Below, piece by piece: positions 51,993 through 62,975 of a stretch of 64,000 nt of DNA (its first letter is position 1; each line of letters opens with the position of its first letter). The position numbers and the translations under genes are program-made. The notes below the pieces were generated by a model that had not been told where the DNA came from, searched no databases, and saw only the letters and a list, made by a program, of their open reading frames with translations. Source of the stretch: Streptomyces olivaceoviridis (GTDB taxonomy: Bacteria; Actinomycetota; Actinomycetes; Streptomycetales; Streptomycetaceae); contig NZ_BMUI01000027.1 in NCBI RefSeq assembly GCF_014650115.1, positions 42,309 to 106,308 on the forward strand, read 5' to 3'.

Positions 51993-53531
51993 TCAGACGA
52001 TGCCCTCCGCGAGGTCCGCCTGGTCGCGGTCGCTGCCGTACGCGGCGGTGGTGGGGGTGCCGTACGACCGGCGGGCGACGTACCACCAGACGCTGGCCAG
52101 GACGAGGACCACCGCGAGGGCGACGGAGGCGTAGTTCATCGTGTCGACCGTGACCGGCGACGCCTGCGGCAGGCAGAACAGGACCGTCACGCACGCCACC
52201 CACACGACCGCGATCCAGCCGACCGGCCTGCTCCAGCGGCCCAGTTGCCACGGACCCGGCTGGAAGCGGTCGCCCGCGCGCAGCCGCAGGAAGACGGGGA
52301 TGGCGTAGGCCGGGGTGATGCCGATGACGTTGATGGCGGTCACCGCGTTGTACGCCGTCGCCGAGTACAGCGACGGCAGGGCGAGGACACAGGCGACCAC
52401 GACGGACAGCCAGACGGCGGCGACCGGCGTCTGGGTGCGTCCGCTGACCTTGCGCCACAGGTGCGAGCCGGGCAGCGCGCCGTCCCGGCTGAACGCGAAG
52501 ACCATCCGGCTGGCCGCGGCGACCTCGGCGTTGCCGCAGAACAGCTGGGCGATGACGACCACGAGGAGCAGGGCGCTCGCGCCGTCGGTGCCGAGGCCGT
52601 CCAGCATGATCTGGGCGGGCGGTACGCCGGTGCCGGTGGTGCGCGTGGCGTCGTAGTCCTGGATGGCGAAGGTGAGACCGGCGAGCAGCACGAAACCGGC
52701 CAGCCAGGACACCCAGATGGCGCGGACGATGCCGCGGGAGGCGGCCACCGAGGCGTGCGAGGTCTCCTCCGACAGGTGGGCGGAGGCGTCGTAGCCGGAG
52801 AAGGTGTACTGCGCGAGGAGCAGGCCGATCGCGGCGACGTACAGCGGGTTGTCCCAGCCGGTCTCGTTGACGAACTTCGTGAACACGAAGGACGCCGACT
52901 GGTGGTGGTCGGGGACGATCACCAGTGCGCCGACGATCAGCGCCACGCCCGCCAGGTGCCACCACACGCTGACCGAGTTGAGCAGGCTGACCAGGCGCAC
53001 GCCGAACAGGTTCAGCACCGCGTGCAGCAGCAGGATCGCGCAGAAGATCAGCATGGTCCGGCCGGGCGTGGGCGTGAAGCCCCACTGGAGGTTGGCGAAC
53101 GCGCCGGTGAACAGGGCGGCGCCGTAGTCGATGCCGGCGATCGCGCCGAGCAGGCCGAGCAGGTTCAGCCAGCCGGTGTACCAGCCCCAGCGCCGGCCGC
53201 CGAGCCGGTCGGCCATGTAGTACAGGGCGCCGGAGGTCGGGTAGGCGCTGGTGACCTCGGCGAGCGCGAGCCCGACGCACAGCACGAACAGGCCGACGCC
53301 CGCCCAGCCCCACAGCATCACGGCGGGGCCGCCGGTGTTCAGGCCGAAGCCGTACAGGGTCATGCAGCCGGACAGGATCGAGATCACCGAGAAGCTGATC
53401 GCGAAGTTGCCGAAGCCGCCCATGCGGCGGGCCAGCACCGGGCGGTAGCCGAGTTCCCGCAGCCGCTGCTCCTCGTCCTGCTGCGGCAGGCCGGGCGAGG
53501 GGGCGGGCGAGGGACCGGGGGTGGGGGACAC
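51993..53531 (-). CDS. APC family amino acid permease (GABA/choline permease-like)
   Basis: 512 residues, about 12 helices. Opening block LGYRPVLARRMGGFGNFAIS and SVISILSGCMTLYGFGLNTG are typical of the Uga4/GabP-like amino acid/choline transporters; DASAHLSEETSHASVAASRG is the conserved loop. GTG at 53531 with AGGAGG upstream. It likely imports GABA or another amine as nitrogen source; no catabolic gene is adjacent. Confidence 0.9.
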   Translation of the reverse strand: MSPTPGPSPAPSPGLPQQDEEQRLRELGYRPVLARRMGGFGNFAISFSVISILSGCMTLYGFGLNTGGPAVMLWGWAGVGLFVLCVGLALAEVTSAYPTSGALYYMADRLGGRRWGWYTGWLNLLGLLGAIAGIDYGAALFTGAFANLQWGFTPTPGRTMLIFCAILLLHAVLNLFGVRLVSLLNSVSVWWHLAGVALIVGALVIVPDHHQSASFVFTKFVNETGWDNPLYVAAIGLLLAQYTFSGYDASAHLSEETSHASVAASRGIVRAIWVSWLAGFVLLAGLTFAIQDYDATRTTGTGVPPAQIMLDGLGTDGASALLLVVVIAQLFCGNAEVAAASRMVFAFSRDGALPGSHLWRKVSGRTQTPVAAVWLSVVVACVLALPSLYSATAYNAVTAINVIGITPAYAIPVFLRLRAGDRFQPGPWQLGRWSRPVGWIAVVWVACVTVLFCLPQASPVTVDTMNYASVALAVVLVLASVWWYVARRSYGTPTTAAYGSDRDQADLAEGIV

Positions 53532-53657
53532 GCGGGGACCTCCTGGATCAACGGTTGTCGGACGGGCACGTGCAACGGGGTCGTTCAGGGGGCGGTGCGG
53601 GGCTGTTCCTGGCGCTGCGGAGGACGGCTGTTCAGGAGCGGGGTGCGGGCGCGGTGT

Positions 53658-54644
53658 TCAGGAGCGGGAGCCCTCCGCGGCGGCCCGGCAGCGGTCCCGG
53701 GCCTGTACGAAGACCTCCACGGCCCGGTCCCGGTCCGGCGTGCGGTACATCCAGGGCGGCGGGGTGAAGTAGGGGCCGATCGCCTCGAACACCTTCGCCG
53801 CGTCGGCGAATCGCAGGGCACCCCACAGCGCGTGGGCCAGATGGTTGAGGTCCGGCAGCGCACGTTCGGCGGGCACCGTCCGCTCGAACCAGGAGTGCAG
53901 CGCGCGCCGCGCCTCCCGGTCCGCCTCCTCCACCACCCAGTGCAGGTCCAGCGCCGCGTCGTGCCCGCTGTCCCGGCGGTAGCGCTCGACCCGGACGTAC
54001 AGCGGCAGCAGGTGCAGCGCCGAGCCGGGCGGGGCCTGGCCGGCGGCCCACTGCGCGTACCCGGCGGCCTCCGCGAGCCGTCCCGAACCGCCGCGCGCGT
54101 ACAGGAACTGGAGCATCCGGTGGTGGGCCTCGCGGTTGAACGGGTCGCGCTTGCCGGCCTCGGCCAGCAGCCCCCAGGGGCCCGGCGGCAGCATCGGCTC
54201 CGGCGCGGCGGCCCGGTGCTCCTCCCAGCGCTGCTCCGGGTCGAACTGGGCCAGCGCCAGCAGACACACCCAGGGCACCGGGTCCTGCGGTGCGGCCACG
54301 GTCGCCGTCTGGGCGGCGTCCCACGCCTCGATCCACAGCTCATGGGTACGGCGGTGCCGTTCCCGCCGGGCCCGCAGCGCGCGCTCGACGCCGACACGGG
54401 CGTGCATCACCACCGCGTGCGCGCTGTCCGGCTCCTCGGTGAGCCAGGCCCGCACCACGTCGCTGCCGGCCGCGGCAGCCGCCAGCACCTGGGTGCGCTG
54501 GGTCCACCGCCACCACGGCGTGGTCTCCGCGAGCAGCGTCCGCATGGCCATCCAGCGGCCGGTGCGCAGGTCCTGGAGGGCGGCGCGCAGCGCGTGGTCG
54601 GGACCGGCGGGGTCGTAGGAGGGGCGGGCTCCGTCTCTGGCCAT
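53658..54644 (-). CDS. uncharacterised actinobacterial protein, helical
   Basis: 328 residues from ATG 54644; GTG 54665 is an alternative. No catalytic motif or membrane helix recognised. It is rich in Trp/Ala/Arg with a TPR-like helical pattern (WACLLALAQFD-type block near 135, REAHHRMLQFLYARGGSGRL, YVRVERYRRDSGHDAALDLH) and AKVFEAIGPYFTPPPWMYR near the end. Comparable proteins are widespread in Streptomyces. It could be a scaffold; no function is proposed. Confidence 0.7.
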   Translation of the reverse strand: MARDGARPSYDPAGPDHALRAALQDLRTGRWMAMRTLLAETTPWWRWTQRTQVLAAAAAGSDVVRAWLTEEPDSAHAVVMHARVGVERALRARRERHRRTHELWIEAWDAAQTATVAAPQDPVPWVCLLALAQFDPEQRWEEHRAAAPEPMLPPGPWGLLAEAGKRDPFNREAHHRMLQFLYARGGSGRLAEAAGYAQWAAGQAPPGSALHLLPLYVRVERYRRDSGHDAALDLHWVVEEADREARRALHSWFERTVPAERALPDLNHLAHALWGALRFADAAKVFEAIGPYFTPPPWMYRTPDRDRAVEVFVQARDRCRAAAEGSRS

Positions 54645-54777
54645 CAGCCGTCGGCCCCCGGCCACGGGCGCACGGGCGAGGTGGCGGGGTGACGTTGCAA
54701 CAGCCCTCCCCTGGGCGGTGATGAAGATGTCTCGTGTGGTCGGCGGTCACTATAGAGGCGCGGGTTCCGCCGTACCA

Positions 54778-54795
54778 TTGTTGCCAAATCAACAA
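54778..54795. promoter_or_regulatory. inverted repeat TTGTTG-N6-CAACAA upstream of glp operon
   Basis: Perfect six-base arms in an unusually AT-rich patch of the 301-base spacer 54645-54945. About 27 bases upstream lies TATAGA (54751-54756), a possible -10. Likely operator of a GylR/IclR- or DeoR-type glycerol regulator, not encoded here. Confidence 0.5.
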
Positions 54796-54945
54796 ATCGC
54801 GGGGCGAGTTGACCGGCGAGCGGAAGACCTTGACTCCGGGGCCGCGGCGGCGGCAGGCTGGCGCGGTGATCTTCAGGGCCGGAGCGGGGGGCGTGGGTCG
54901 GACGCGGACGCGGGGCGCCGGACGCGCTTACGCGGAGGGCGTGCG

Positions 54946-56372
<1,427 letters not shown>

Positions 56373-56376
<4 letters not shown>

Positions 56377-57776
56377 CCGTCACCGCGGCCGGGCCGCTGC
56401 CCACGACGCCGTACGACGTGGCGATCGTCGGCGCCGGTGTCGTCGGCTGCGCCATCGCCCGCGAACTCGCCCGCCGGCCCCGGCTGCGCATCGCCCTGGT
56501 CGAGGCCCAGGACGACGTCGGCCAGGGCACCTCCAAGGCCAACACCGCGATCCTGCACACCGGTTTCGACGCGACCCCCGGCACCCTGGAGGCCCGCCTG
56601 GTCCGCGAGGGGTACGCCCGCCTCGGCGCCTACGCCGCCGAGACCGGCATCCCCGTCGAGCGGGTCGGCGCGCTGCTGGTCGCGTGGGACGAGGAACAGC
56701 TCGCCGCGCTGCCCCGGCTGGCCGAGAAGGCCGAGCGCAACGCCTGCCACGACACCGCCCTGCTGGGCCCCGGGGAGCTGTACGCCCGCGAACCCCGCCT
56801 CGGCCCCGGCGCGCTCGGCGCCCTGCACATCCCCGGCGAGAGCATCATCTGCCCCTGGACGACGACCCTCGCGTACGCCACCCAGGCGGTCCGCGCCGGC
56901 GCCGATCTGCACCTCAACACCGCCGTGCGCGAGGTGAGTCCGTCGGACGGTCACCTGCTGACCACCAGCCGGGGCACCCTGCGCGCCCGCCACCTGGTGA
57001 ACGCGGCCGGACTGCACGCCGACACCCTGGACCGCGCGCTCGGCCACGAGGACTTCACCGTCACCCCGCGCCGCGGCCAGCTCCTGGTCTACGACAAGCT
57101 CGCCCGCCCCCTCGTCCGGCACATCCTCCTCCCCGTGCCGACCGCGCTCGGCAAGGGCGTCCTGGTCGCGCCCACCGTTCACGGCAACGTCCTGCTCGGC
57201 CCCACCGCCGAGGACCTGCGCGACAAACGGGCCACCGGATCCACCGACGACGGGCTGGCCGCGCTGCGGGACAAGGGCCGCCGTGTGCTGCCCGCCCTGC
57301 TGGAGGAGGAGGTCACCGCCGTCTACGCCGGGCTGCGCGCGGCCACCGGGCACGAGGACTACCGCATCACCGCGCACCCCGGACAGGCATACGTCACCGT
57401 CGGCGGCATCCGCTCCACCGGCCTGACCGCGTCCCTGGCCATCGCCGCCCACGTCACCGGCCTGCTGGCCGACGGCGGCCTCGACCTCGGCCCGCTACGG
57501 GAACCGGAGCCGGTGACCATGCCCAACCTCGGCGAGGCCTTCCCCCGCCCCTACCAGCGGCCCGACCTCATCGCCGCCGACCCCGAGTACGGCACCCTCG
57601 TCTGCCACTGCGAGCGCGTCTCCCGCGGGGAGATCCGCGACGCCCTCGCCAGTACGGTCCCGCCCCGCAGCCTGGAGGGCCTGCGCCGCCGCACCCGCGC
57701 CCGGGCCGGCCGCTGCCAGGGGTTCTACTGCGGCGCGGCGGTACGGGAGCTGTTCGAGCGGGGGACGAGACCATGA
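56373..57776 (+). CDS. FAD-dependent glycerol-3-phosphate dehydrogenase-like protein (GlpA type)
   Basis: 467 residues. DAO-type flavoprotein with VAIVGAGVVGCAIARELAR near residue 17, and a C-terminal [2Fe-2S] BFD-like domain (VCHCERVSRGEIRDA, RCQGFYCG). This matches anaerobic GlpA and the kinase-linked proteins of Thermotoga and clostridia. It should oxidise glycerol 3-phosphate to dihydroxyacetone phosphate. GTG overlaps the kinase stop, and its own stop overlaps the next ATG, making a coupled three-gene unit. Confidence 0.85.
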
Positions 57777-58999
57777 CGGCCCCGCGTCACGTGGACGTCC
57801 TCGTCGTCGGCGCCGGTCCCGCCGGGCTCGCCGCCGCCGCGCGGCTGGCCGCCGCCGGGGCCGGGCACGTGGAGGTGCTGGAGCGGGAGGCGCGGCCCGG
57901 CGGAGTGCCCCGGCACTGCGCGCACGGCGGCTTCGGCACCTGGACGCACCCGCTGACCGGCCCCGGGTACGCACGGCTGCTCACCGAGGCCGCCGAGCGT
58001 GCGGGCGCCACCGTCCGGACCGGCGTGACGGCACTGGACTGGGCGCCGACCGGACCCCGGCTCACCGCCGTCGGCCCCGGCGGACCGGAGTCCGTCACGG
58101 CACGGGCCATCGTCCTCGCCACCGGCGCCCGCGAGCGCCCCCGCCCCGCCCGGCTGGTGCCCGGCACCCGCCCCGCCGGCGTCTTCACCACCGGCGAACT
58201 CCAGCAGGCGGTCCACCTGTTCGGGCAGCACATCGGCACCCGCGCGGTCGTCGTCGGCGCGGCGGACGTCTCCTACGCGGCGGCGGACACCGTCCGCGCG
58301 GGCGGCGCCGAGGTCGTCGCCCTCGTCATGGAACACCCGCGCGCCCAGACCGGCCGTGCCCGCGCCGGGGCGGCCCGGCTGCGCCACGGCGTCCCGCTGC
58401 TGACCGGCACCACCGTCACCGAACTCCTGGGCCGCGGACGCCTGTCCGGCGTCCGCGTCCGCCACCGGGACGGCCGTACGGCCGTACTCCCGTGTGACAC
58501 CGTGGTCTTCACCGGCGACTTCGTCCCCGACCACGAACTGGCCCGGCGCGGCGGCCTCACCCTGGACCCCGGCACCCGTGGCCCCGCCGTCGCCGGCTCC
58601 CTGCACACCTCGCGCCCCGGTGTCTTCGCCGCCGGCAACGTCCTGCACGCCGTGGAGCCCGCCGGCACGGCGGCCCGCGAGGGCGCCCGGGCGGCCGGCG
58701 CGGTGCTGGACTTCCTGGCGGGCGCGCCCTGGCCGGCCCCCGGCGTACCCGTGACCGTCGAGCCGCCGCTGCGCTGGATCGCCCCGAACCGCGTCGTCCC
58801 GGCCGCCCCGCCCGTCCCCCACGTCCTGCGCACCGGCGTCCCGCTGCACCGCCCGGTCCTGTACGTGCGCCAGGACGGCCGCCTCCTGCACCACGAGCGC
58901 CCGCGCACCGCCCTGCCCGACCGCACCCTGACCCTCGACCCCCGCTGGCACGGCCGTGTCGACCCCGAGGGCGGGGCGGTGCGGGTGAGCACCCGCTGA
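57773..58999 (+). CDS. NAD(P)/FAD-dependent oxidoreductase, GlpB/thioredoxin-reductase-like partner
   Basis: 408 residues. FAD motif VVGAGPAGLAAAARLAAAG, ATG motif VLATGARERPRPARLVPG and a second nucleotide fold (RAVVVGAADVSYAAADTVRA), but no thioredoxin-reductase CxxC. Proteins like this accompany GlpA-type dehydrogenases and pass electrons to NAD or quinone. The third partner (DUF1667) known from Thermotoga-type clusters is not present here. ATGA overlap with the preceding gene. Confidence 0.83.
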   Translation: MTAPRHVDVLVVGAGPAGLAAAARLAAAGAGHVEVLEREARPGGVPRHCAHGGFGTWTHPLTGPGYARLLTEAAERAGATVRTGVTALDWAPTGPRLTAVGPGGPESVTARAIVLATGARERPRPARLVPGTRPAGVFTTGELQQAVHLFGQHIGTRAVVVGAADVSYAAADTVRAGGAEVVALVMEHPRAQTGRARAGAARLRHGVPLLTGTTVTELLGRGRLSGVRVRHRDGRTAVLPCDTVVFTGDFVPDHELARRGGLTLDPGTRGPAVAGSLHTSRPGVFAAGNVLHAVEPAGTAAREGARAAGAVLDFLAGAPWPAPGVPVTVEPPLRWIAPNRVVPAAPPVPHVLRTGVPLHRPVLYVRQDGRLLHHERPRTALPDRTLTLDPRWHGRVDPEGGAVRVSTR

Positions 59000-59007
59000 G
59001 CGCGGGG

Positions 59008-59025
59008 CCGCCGGAGGAGCGGCGG
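59008..59025. terminator. short terminator hairpin
   Basis: CCGCCG-GAGGAG-CGGCGG in the 27-base gap between convergent genes ending at 58999 and 59027. Confidence 0.45.
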
Positions 59026-59026
59026 T

Positions 59027-59791
59027 TCACCAGTCCGCGAACGACCCGTGTCGTCCGGCACCCGACGCGAACCGGGCGGCACCCTCCGCGCCCTCGGCCA
59101 GCACCCCCATGCCCCGGCGCAGTTCGCCGCGCAGCGCCGTCTGTTCGTCCTGCCCCTCCTGGTCCAGGACCGACGCCCGGTCACCGCGCAGGCAGGTCTG
59201 CGGGAAGCGGGCGATCCGTGCCGCCAGCGCCTCCGCCTCGGCACGCGCGTGTCCGGTGGGGACCAGCCGGTTCGCCAGACCCATCTCGTACGCCTCGCGG
59301 GCCGGGACGGGGCGGCCGGTGAGGATCATGTCCAGGGCCCGGCCGGTGCCGATCAGCCGGGGCAGCCGTACCGTGCCGCCGTCGATCAGGGGCACGCCCC
59401 AGCGGCGGCAGAACACCCCGAACACCGCGTCCTCCTCCGCGACCCGCAGATCGCACCACAGGGCGAGCTCCAGGCCGCCCGCGACCGCGTGCCCGGCCAC
59501 CGCCGCGATCACCGGCTTGGACAGCCGCATCCGCGTCGGCCCCATCGGCCCGTCGCCGTCCTCGGCCACCCGGTTGCCGCGCTCCGTGCCGATCGCCTTC
59601 AGGTCCGCGCCCGCGCAGAAGGTGCCGCCCTCGCCCCACAGCACCGCCACCCGGGCGCTGTCGTCCTCCTCGAACGCCCGGAAGGCGGCGGCCAGTTCGG
59701 CGGCCGTCGGACCGTCCACCGCGTTGCGGGCCTCCGGCCGGGACAGGACGACCGTGGTGACGTACTCCTCGCGTTCTGTGCGGACCGGCAC
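59027..59791 (-). CDS. enoyl-CoA hydratase/isomerase family protein
   Basis: Crotonase-fold enzyme, 254 residues. CoA-binding and oxyanion-hole blocks are present: EARNAVDGPTAAELAAAFRA, GGTFCAGADLKAI and KPVIAAVAGHAVAGGLELAL. One catalytic Glu of classical hydratases is likely in RRWGVPLIDGGTVRL, where the usual Glu is replaced, so hydratase activity is uncertain. GTG start with GGAG upstream. Stand-alone gene. Confidence 0.88.
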   Translation of the reverse strand: MPVRTEREEYVTTVVLSRPEARNAVDGPTAAELAAAFRAFEEDDSARVAVLWGEGGTFCAGADLKAIGTERGNRVAEDGDGPMGPTRMRLSKPVIAAVAGHAVAGGLELALWCDLRVAEEDAVFGVFCRRWGVPLIDGGTVRLPRLIGTGRALDMILTGRPVPAREAYEMGLANRLVPTGHARAEAEALAARIARFPQTCLRGDRASVLDQEGQDEQTALRGELRRGMGVLAEGAEGAARFASGAGRHGSFADW

Positions 59792-59837
59792 GGTGGGTGC
59801 TCCTTCTGGCGGGGGCGGCTCGGAGGGCCACTGTGCC

Positions 59838-60791
59838 TCAGATGACCTTCAGCCGCACCAGTGCGCCCAGTGTCAGCGCTCCCGGCACCAGCGGCAGCCA
59901 CACGGTGATGATCCGGTAGGCCAGCACCACCGCCGTGGCCACCGCGGCCGGGCCGCCCACCGCGACCAGGGCCACGATCAGCGCCGCCTCCACGGACCCG
60001 AGCCCGCCGGGCGTGGGCACCAGGGCCACCGCGACCGTTGCGGCGAGGTAGGCCAGCACCATGTGCGCGGGCGGCACCGGCAGCCGCAGCGCCTGCCCGA
60101 CGGCCGCGAGTCCGGTCGCCTGGAGCGCGGGGAAGGCCAGCGAGCCGCCCCACAGCGCCAGGGCGCGGGCCGGCCGGGTGTGCACCGACCGGGCCTCGTC
60201 CAGGGCGTCCCGCGCGAACGCGGACACGCGCGTGCGCAGCGGCCTCACGAGCGCCGTCACGGCCCCCGCCACGACCACCAGGCCCACCGCGCCCAGCAGC
60301 AGCGGCGGCGCCGAGCCGTCCGGCAGCAGGGGGCCGAGCCGCAGCGCGTCCGGGAACGCGATCAGCAGCGCGGCCAGCAGCCCGAGCCGGCCCACGCACT
60401 CCGCCAGCAGATACAGGGCGAGCGCGGCCGAGGAACGCGCCGGCGGCACCCCGCACACGGTCATGAAGCGCAGGTTCACGGCGCCCGCGCCGAGCCCCGT
60501 CGGCAGCAGGTGGTTGGCCGCGCCCGCCGCGAACTGGGTGGCCAGCAGCCGCCCCTTGGGCAGCGGCTGGAGCACCGCGCCCTGCCGGGTGACGGCGGCG
60601 GCGACCCAGGTCAGACAGGTCGCCGTGGCCGCCGCGAGCAGCCACGGCCAGGACGCGGTGCGCAGGTGGCCGAAGCCCTCGGCGAGGACCGAGCGGTGCC
60701 GTACGGCGGCCACGGCGACGAGCACGAGCGGCACCAGGCAGAGCACCTGGCGCACGGGGAGGCGCCGGCGGGGGAGGGGGACGGCAGTCAC
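59838..60791 (-). CDS. lysylphosphatidylglycerol synthase TM region/UPF0104-like membrane protein
   Basis: 317 residues with about eight helices and the family motif (VALVPTPGGLGSVEAALIVA) near residue 270, as in MprF N-terminal domains and AglD-like flippase-type proteins. No synthetase domain is attached. GTG start at 60791 after GAGAG. It may move or sense a lipid. Divergent from the ABC exporter at 60882 by 90 bases that contain a SoxR-type box. Confidence 0.82.
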   Translation of the reverse strand: MTAVPLPRRRLPVRQVLCLVPLVLVAVAAVRHRSVLAEGFGHLRTASWPWLLAAATATCLTWVAAAVTRQGAVLQPLPKGRLLATQFAAGAANHLLPTGLGAGAVNLRFMTVCGVPPARSSAALALYLLAECVGRLGLLAALLIAFPDALRLGPLLPDGSAPPLLLGAVGLVVVAGAVTALVRPLRTRVSAFARDALDEARSVHTRPARALALWGGSLAFPALQATGLAAVGQALRLPVPPAHMVLAYLAATVAVALVPTPGGLGSVEAALIVALVAVGGPAAVATAVVLAYRIITVWLPLVPGALTLGALVRLKVI

Positions 60792-60843
60792 ATCGGCACA
60801 GGCTCTCCCCGGCGTCCCAACACCGGGTGAACCGTCGCGGACA

Positions 60844-60874
60844 TTGACCTCAACGAACCTTGAGGTTCTACGGT
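60844..60874 (+). promoter_or_regulatory. MerR-type promoter with SoxR box
   Basis: CCTCAA-CGAACC-TTGAGG (60848-60865) has the arms and six-base centre of the SoxR operator. It lies between -35 TTGACC (60844-60849) and -10 TACGGT (60869-60874), whose 19-base spacing is the overlong type that MerR-family activators untwist. Predicted transcription start is at about 60881-60882, the ATG itself, so the mRNA is probably leaderless. Confidence 0.8.
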
Positions 60875-60881
60875 CTCTTCC

Positions 60882-62975
60882 ATGAGCATGGAAACCACCG
60901 CCTGGACGCAGCTGCACAGCGTGATGAACGCGCAGTCCGAGCGTCGCCCGTTCGCCCGCGCCACCCTGCGCCGCATCGCCGCCTTCGCCCGCCCGCACCG
61001 CGCCGGCATCGCCCGGTTCGTGCTGCTCGGGGTGGTGACCGCCCTGCTCGCCGTCGCGACACCCGTGCTCGCCGGCCGCGTCGTCGACGCGATCGTGGCG
61101 GGGCACGACTCCGGCACGGTGGTCCGGCTGTCCCTGCTCATCGCGCTCGTGGCGCTCGCGGAGGCGGGGCTCGGCATCCTCGGCCGCCGGCTGTCGTCGA
61201 CGCTCGGGGAGGGACTCATCCTCGACCTCAGAACGGCTGTGTTCGATCATGTGCAGCGCATGCCCGTCGCGTTCTTCACACGTACGCGTACGGGCGCGCT
61301 GGTCAGCCGTCTCAACAACGACGTGATCGGCGCCCAGCGGGCCTTCGCCAACACCCTCTCCGGCGTCGTCAGCAACCTGGTCACCCTGGTGCTGACGCTC
61401 GCCGTGATGCTCACCCTGTCCTGGCAGATCACCCTGCTCGCGCTGGTCCTGCTGCCGGTGTTCGTGCTGCCCGCCCGCCGCATGGGCAGCCGGATGGCCC
61501 GCATGCAGCGCGAGGCCGCGGCGCTGAACGCGGCCATGGGCACCCGGATGACCGAGCGGTTCTCCGCCCCCGGCGCCACCCTGGTCAAGCTGTTCGGGCG
61601 CCCGGAGGAGGAGTCGGCGGAGTTCTCGGCGCGGGCCGCCCAGGTCCGGGACATCGGCGTCCGCACGGCGACGGCCCAGTCCGTCTTCATCACCTCCCTC
61701 ACCCTGGTCTCCGCCCTCGCCCTGGCCCTCGTCTACGGCCTCGGCGGCTGGTTCGCGCTGCGCGGCACCCTGGAGCCCGGAGCGGTCGTCTCCCTCGCCC
61801 TGCTGCTGACCCGGCTGTACGCCCCGCTGACCGCGCTCGCCGGGGCCCGGGTCGAGGTGATGAGCGCGATCGTCAGCTTCGAGCGGGTCTTCGAGGTGCT
61901 CGACCTCAAGCCGCTCATCGCCGAGCGGCCGGACGCCCACGAGGTCCCCGACGGCCCGGTCGCCGTCGAGTTCGACGACGTCCGCTTCTCCTACCCGTCC
62001 GCCGACCAGGTCTCCCTCGCCTCCCTGGAGGAGGTCGCCGCGCTCGACACCCGCGGCGGCACCGAGGTGCTGCGGGGCATCTCCTTCCGCGCCGAACCCG
62101 GCCGGACCGTCGCCCTCGTCGGCTCCTCCGGCGCCGGCAAGTCGACCATCGCCCAGCTCCTGCCGCGCCTGTACGACGTCGACGCGGGCGCGGTCCGCAT
62201 CGGTGGGGTCGACGTCCGCGACCTCACCTTCGCCTCCCTGCGGGCCACCCTCGGCATGGTCACCCAGGACGGTCACCTCTTCCACGACACCGTCCGCGCC
62301 AACCTGCTGCTGGCCCGCCCGGACGCCGGTGACGACGAGCTGTGGGACGCCCTCGGCCGCGCCCGCCTCGCCGACGTCGTCCGGTCCCTGCCCGACGGCC
62401 TGGACACGGTCGTCGGCGAGCGCGGCTACCGGCTCTCCGGCGGCGAGCGCCAGCGCATGACGATCGCCCGGCTGCTGCTCGCCCGCCAGCGCGTGGTCAT
62501 CCTGGACGAGGCCACCGCCCACCTGGACAACACCTCCGAGGCGGCCGTCCAGGAGGCGCTCACCGAGGCCCTGGAGGGCCGTACCGCCGTGGTCATCGCC
62601 CACCGCCTGTCGACGGTCCGCGCCGCCGACCAGATCCTGGTCGTGGAGTCCGGCCGGATCGTGGAGCGCGGCACGCACGAGGAACTGCTGGCGGCGCGGG
62701 GCCGGTACGCCGAGCTGTACCGCACACAGTTCGCGGGCCGCGGCGAGCCGACGGAGACGACGACACCGGGGACGGCCATGCCGGGCGCCGCGGAGGCGGG
62801 GGTGCCGGGGACGGCCATGCCGGGTGCCGCGGAGGCGAGGACACCGGGGACGGTCACGCCGGGTGCCGCGGAGGCGGGGGTGCCGGGGACGGCCATGCCG
62901 GGTGCCGCGGAGACGAGGACACCGGGGACGGTCACGCCGGGTGCCGCGGAGGCGGGGGTGCCGACGGCGGGGTGA
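60882..62975 (+). CDS. ABC exporter (fused membrane-ATPase), SoxR-box controlled
   Basis: 697 residues. ABC_membrane domain (six helices, about 45-335), then an ATPase domain with Walker A VGSSGAGKST, signature YRLSGGERQRMTIA, Walker B VVILDEATAHLD and H-loop VIAHRLSTV. A half-transporter that works as a dimer, exporting a lipid, drug or redox-active compound. The upstream SoxR box and lack of a Shine-Dalgarno suggest SoxR-activated leaderless expression, as for the S. coelicolor SoxR regulon ABC transporter (SCO7008, from memory). The last 70 residues are a 13-residue tandem repeat (62763-62957), absent from the family core. Alternative ATG at 60888. Confidence 0.92.
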   Translation: MSMETTAWTQLHSVMNAQSERRPFARATLRRIAAFARPHRAGIARFVLLGVVTALLAVATPVLAGRVVDAIVAGHDSGTVVRLSLLIALVALAEAGLGILGRRLSSTLGEGLILDLRTAVFDHVQRMPVAFFTRTRTGALVSRLNNDVIGAQRAFANTLSGVVSNLVTLVLTLAVMLTLSWQITLLALVLLPVFVLPARRMGSRMARMQREAAALNAAMGTRMTERFSAPGATLVKLFGRPEEESAEFSARAAQVRDIGVRTATAQSVFITSLTLVSALALALVYGLGGWFALRGTLEPGAVVSLALLLTRLYAPLTALAGARVEVMSAIVSFERVFEVLDLKPLIAERPDAHEVPDGPVAVEFDDVRFSYPSADQVSLASLEEVAALDTRGGTEVLRGISFRAEPGRTVALVGSSGAGKSTIAQLLPRLYDVDAGAVRIGGVDVRDLTFASLRATLGMVTQDGHLFHDTVRANLLLARPDAGDDELWDALGRARLADVVRSLPDGLDTVVGERGYRLSGGERQRMTIARLLLARQRVVILDEATAHLDNTSEAAVQEALTEALEGRTAVVIAHRLSTVRAADQILVVESGRIVERGTHEELLAARGRYAELYRTQFAGRGEPTETTTPGTAMPGAAEAGVPGTAMPGAAEARTPGTVTPGAAEAGVPGTAMPGAAETRTPGTVTPGAAEAGVPTAG
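62763..62957 (+). repeat. five 39-bp tandem repeats coding the ABC exporter tail
   Basis: Five in-frame 39-base units starting at 62763, 62802, 62841, 62880 and 62919 encode xPGTxxPGAAExx. Units alternate between PGTAMPGAAE and PGTVTPGAAE, so units 2-3 and 4-5 form a 78-base higher-order repeat. A truncated sixth unit precedes the stop. Confidence 0.92.

Noticed and set aside
62763..62957. CRISPR-like array
   Set aside because: Repeats are contiguous without unique spacers, in frame and part of a protein tail.
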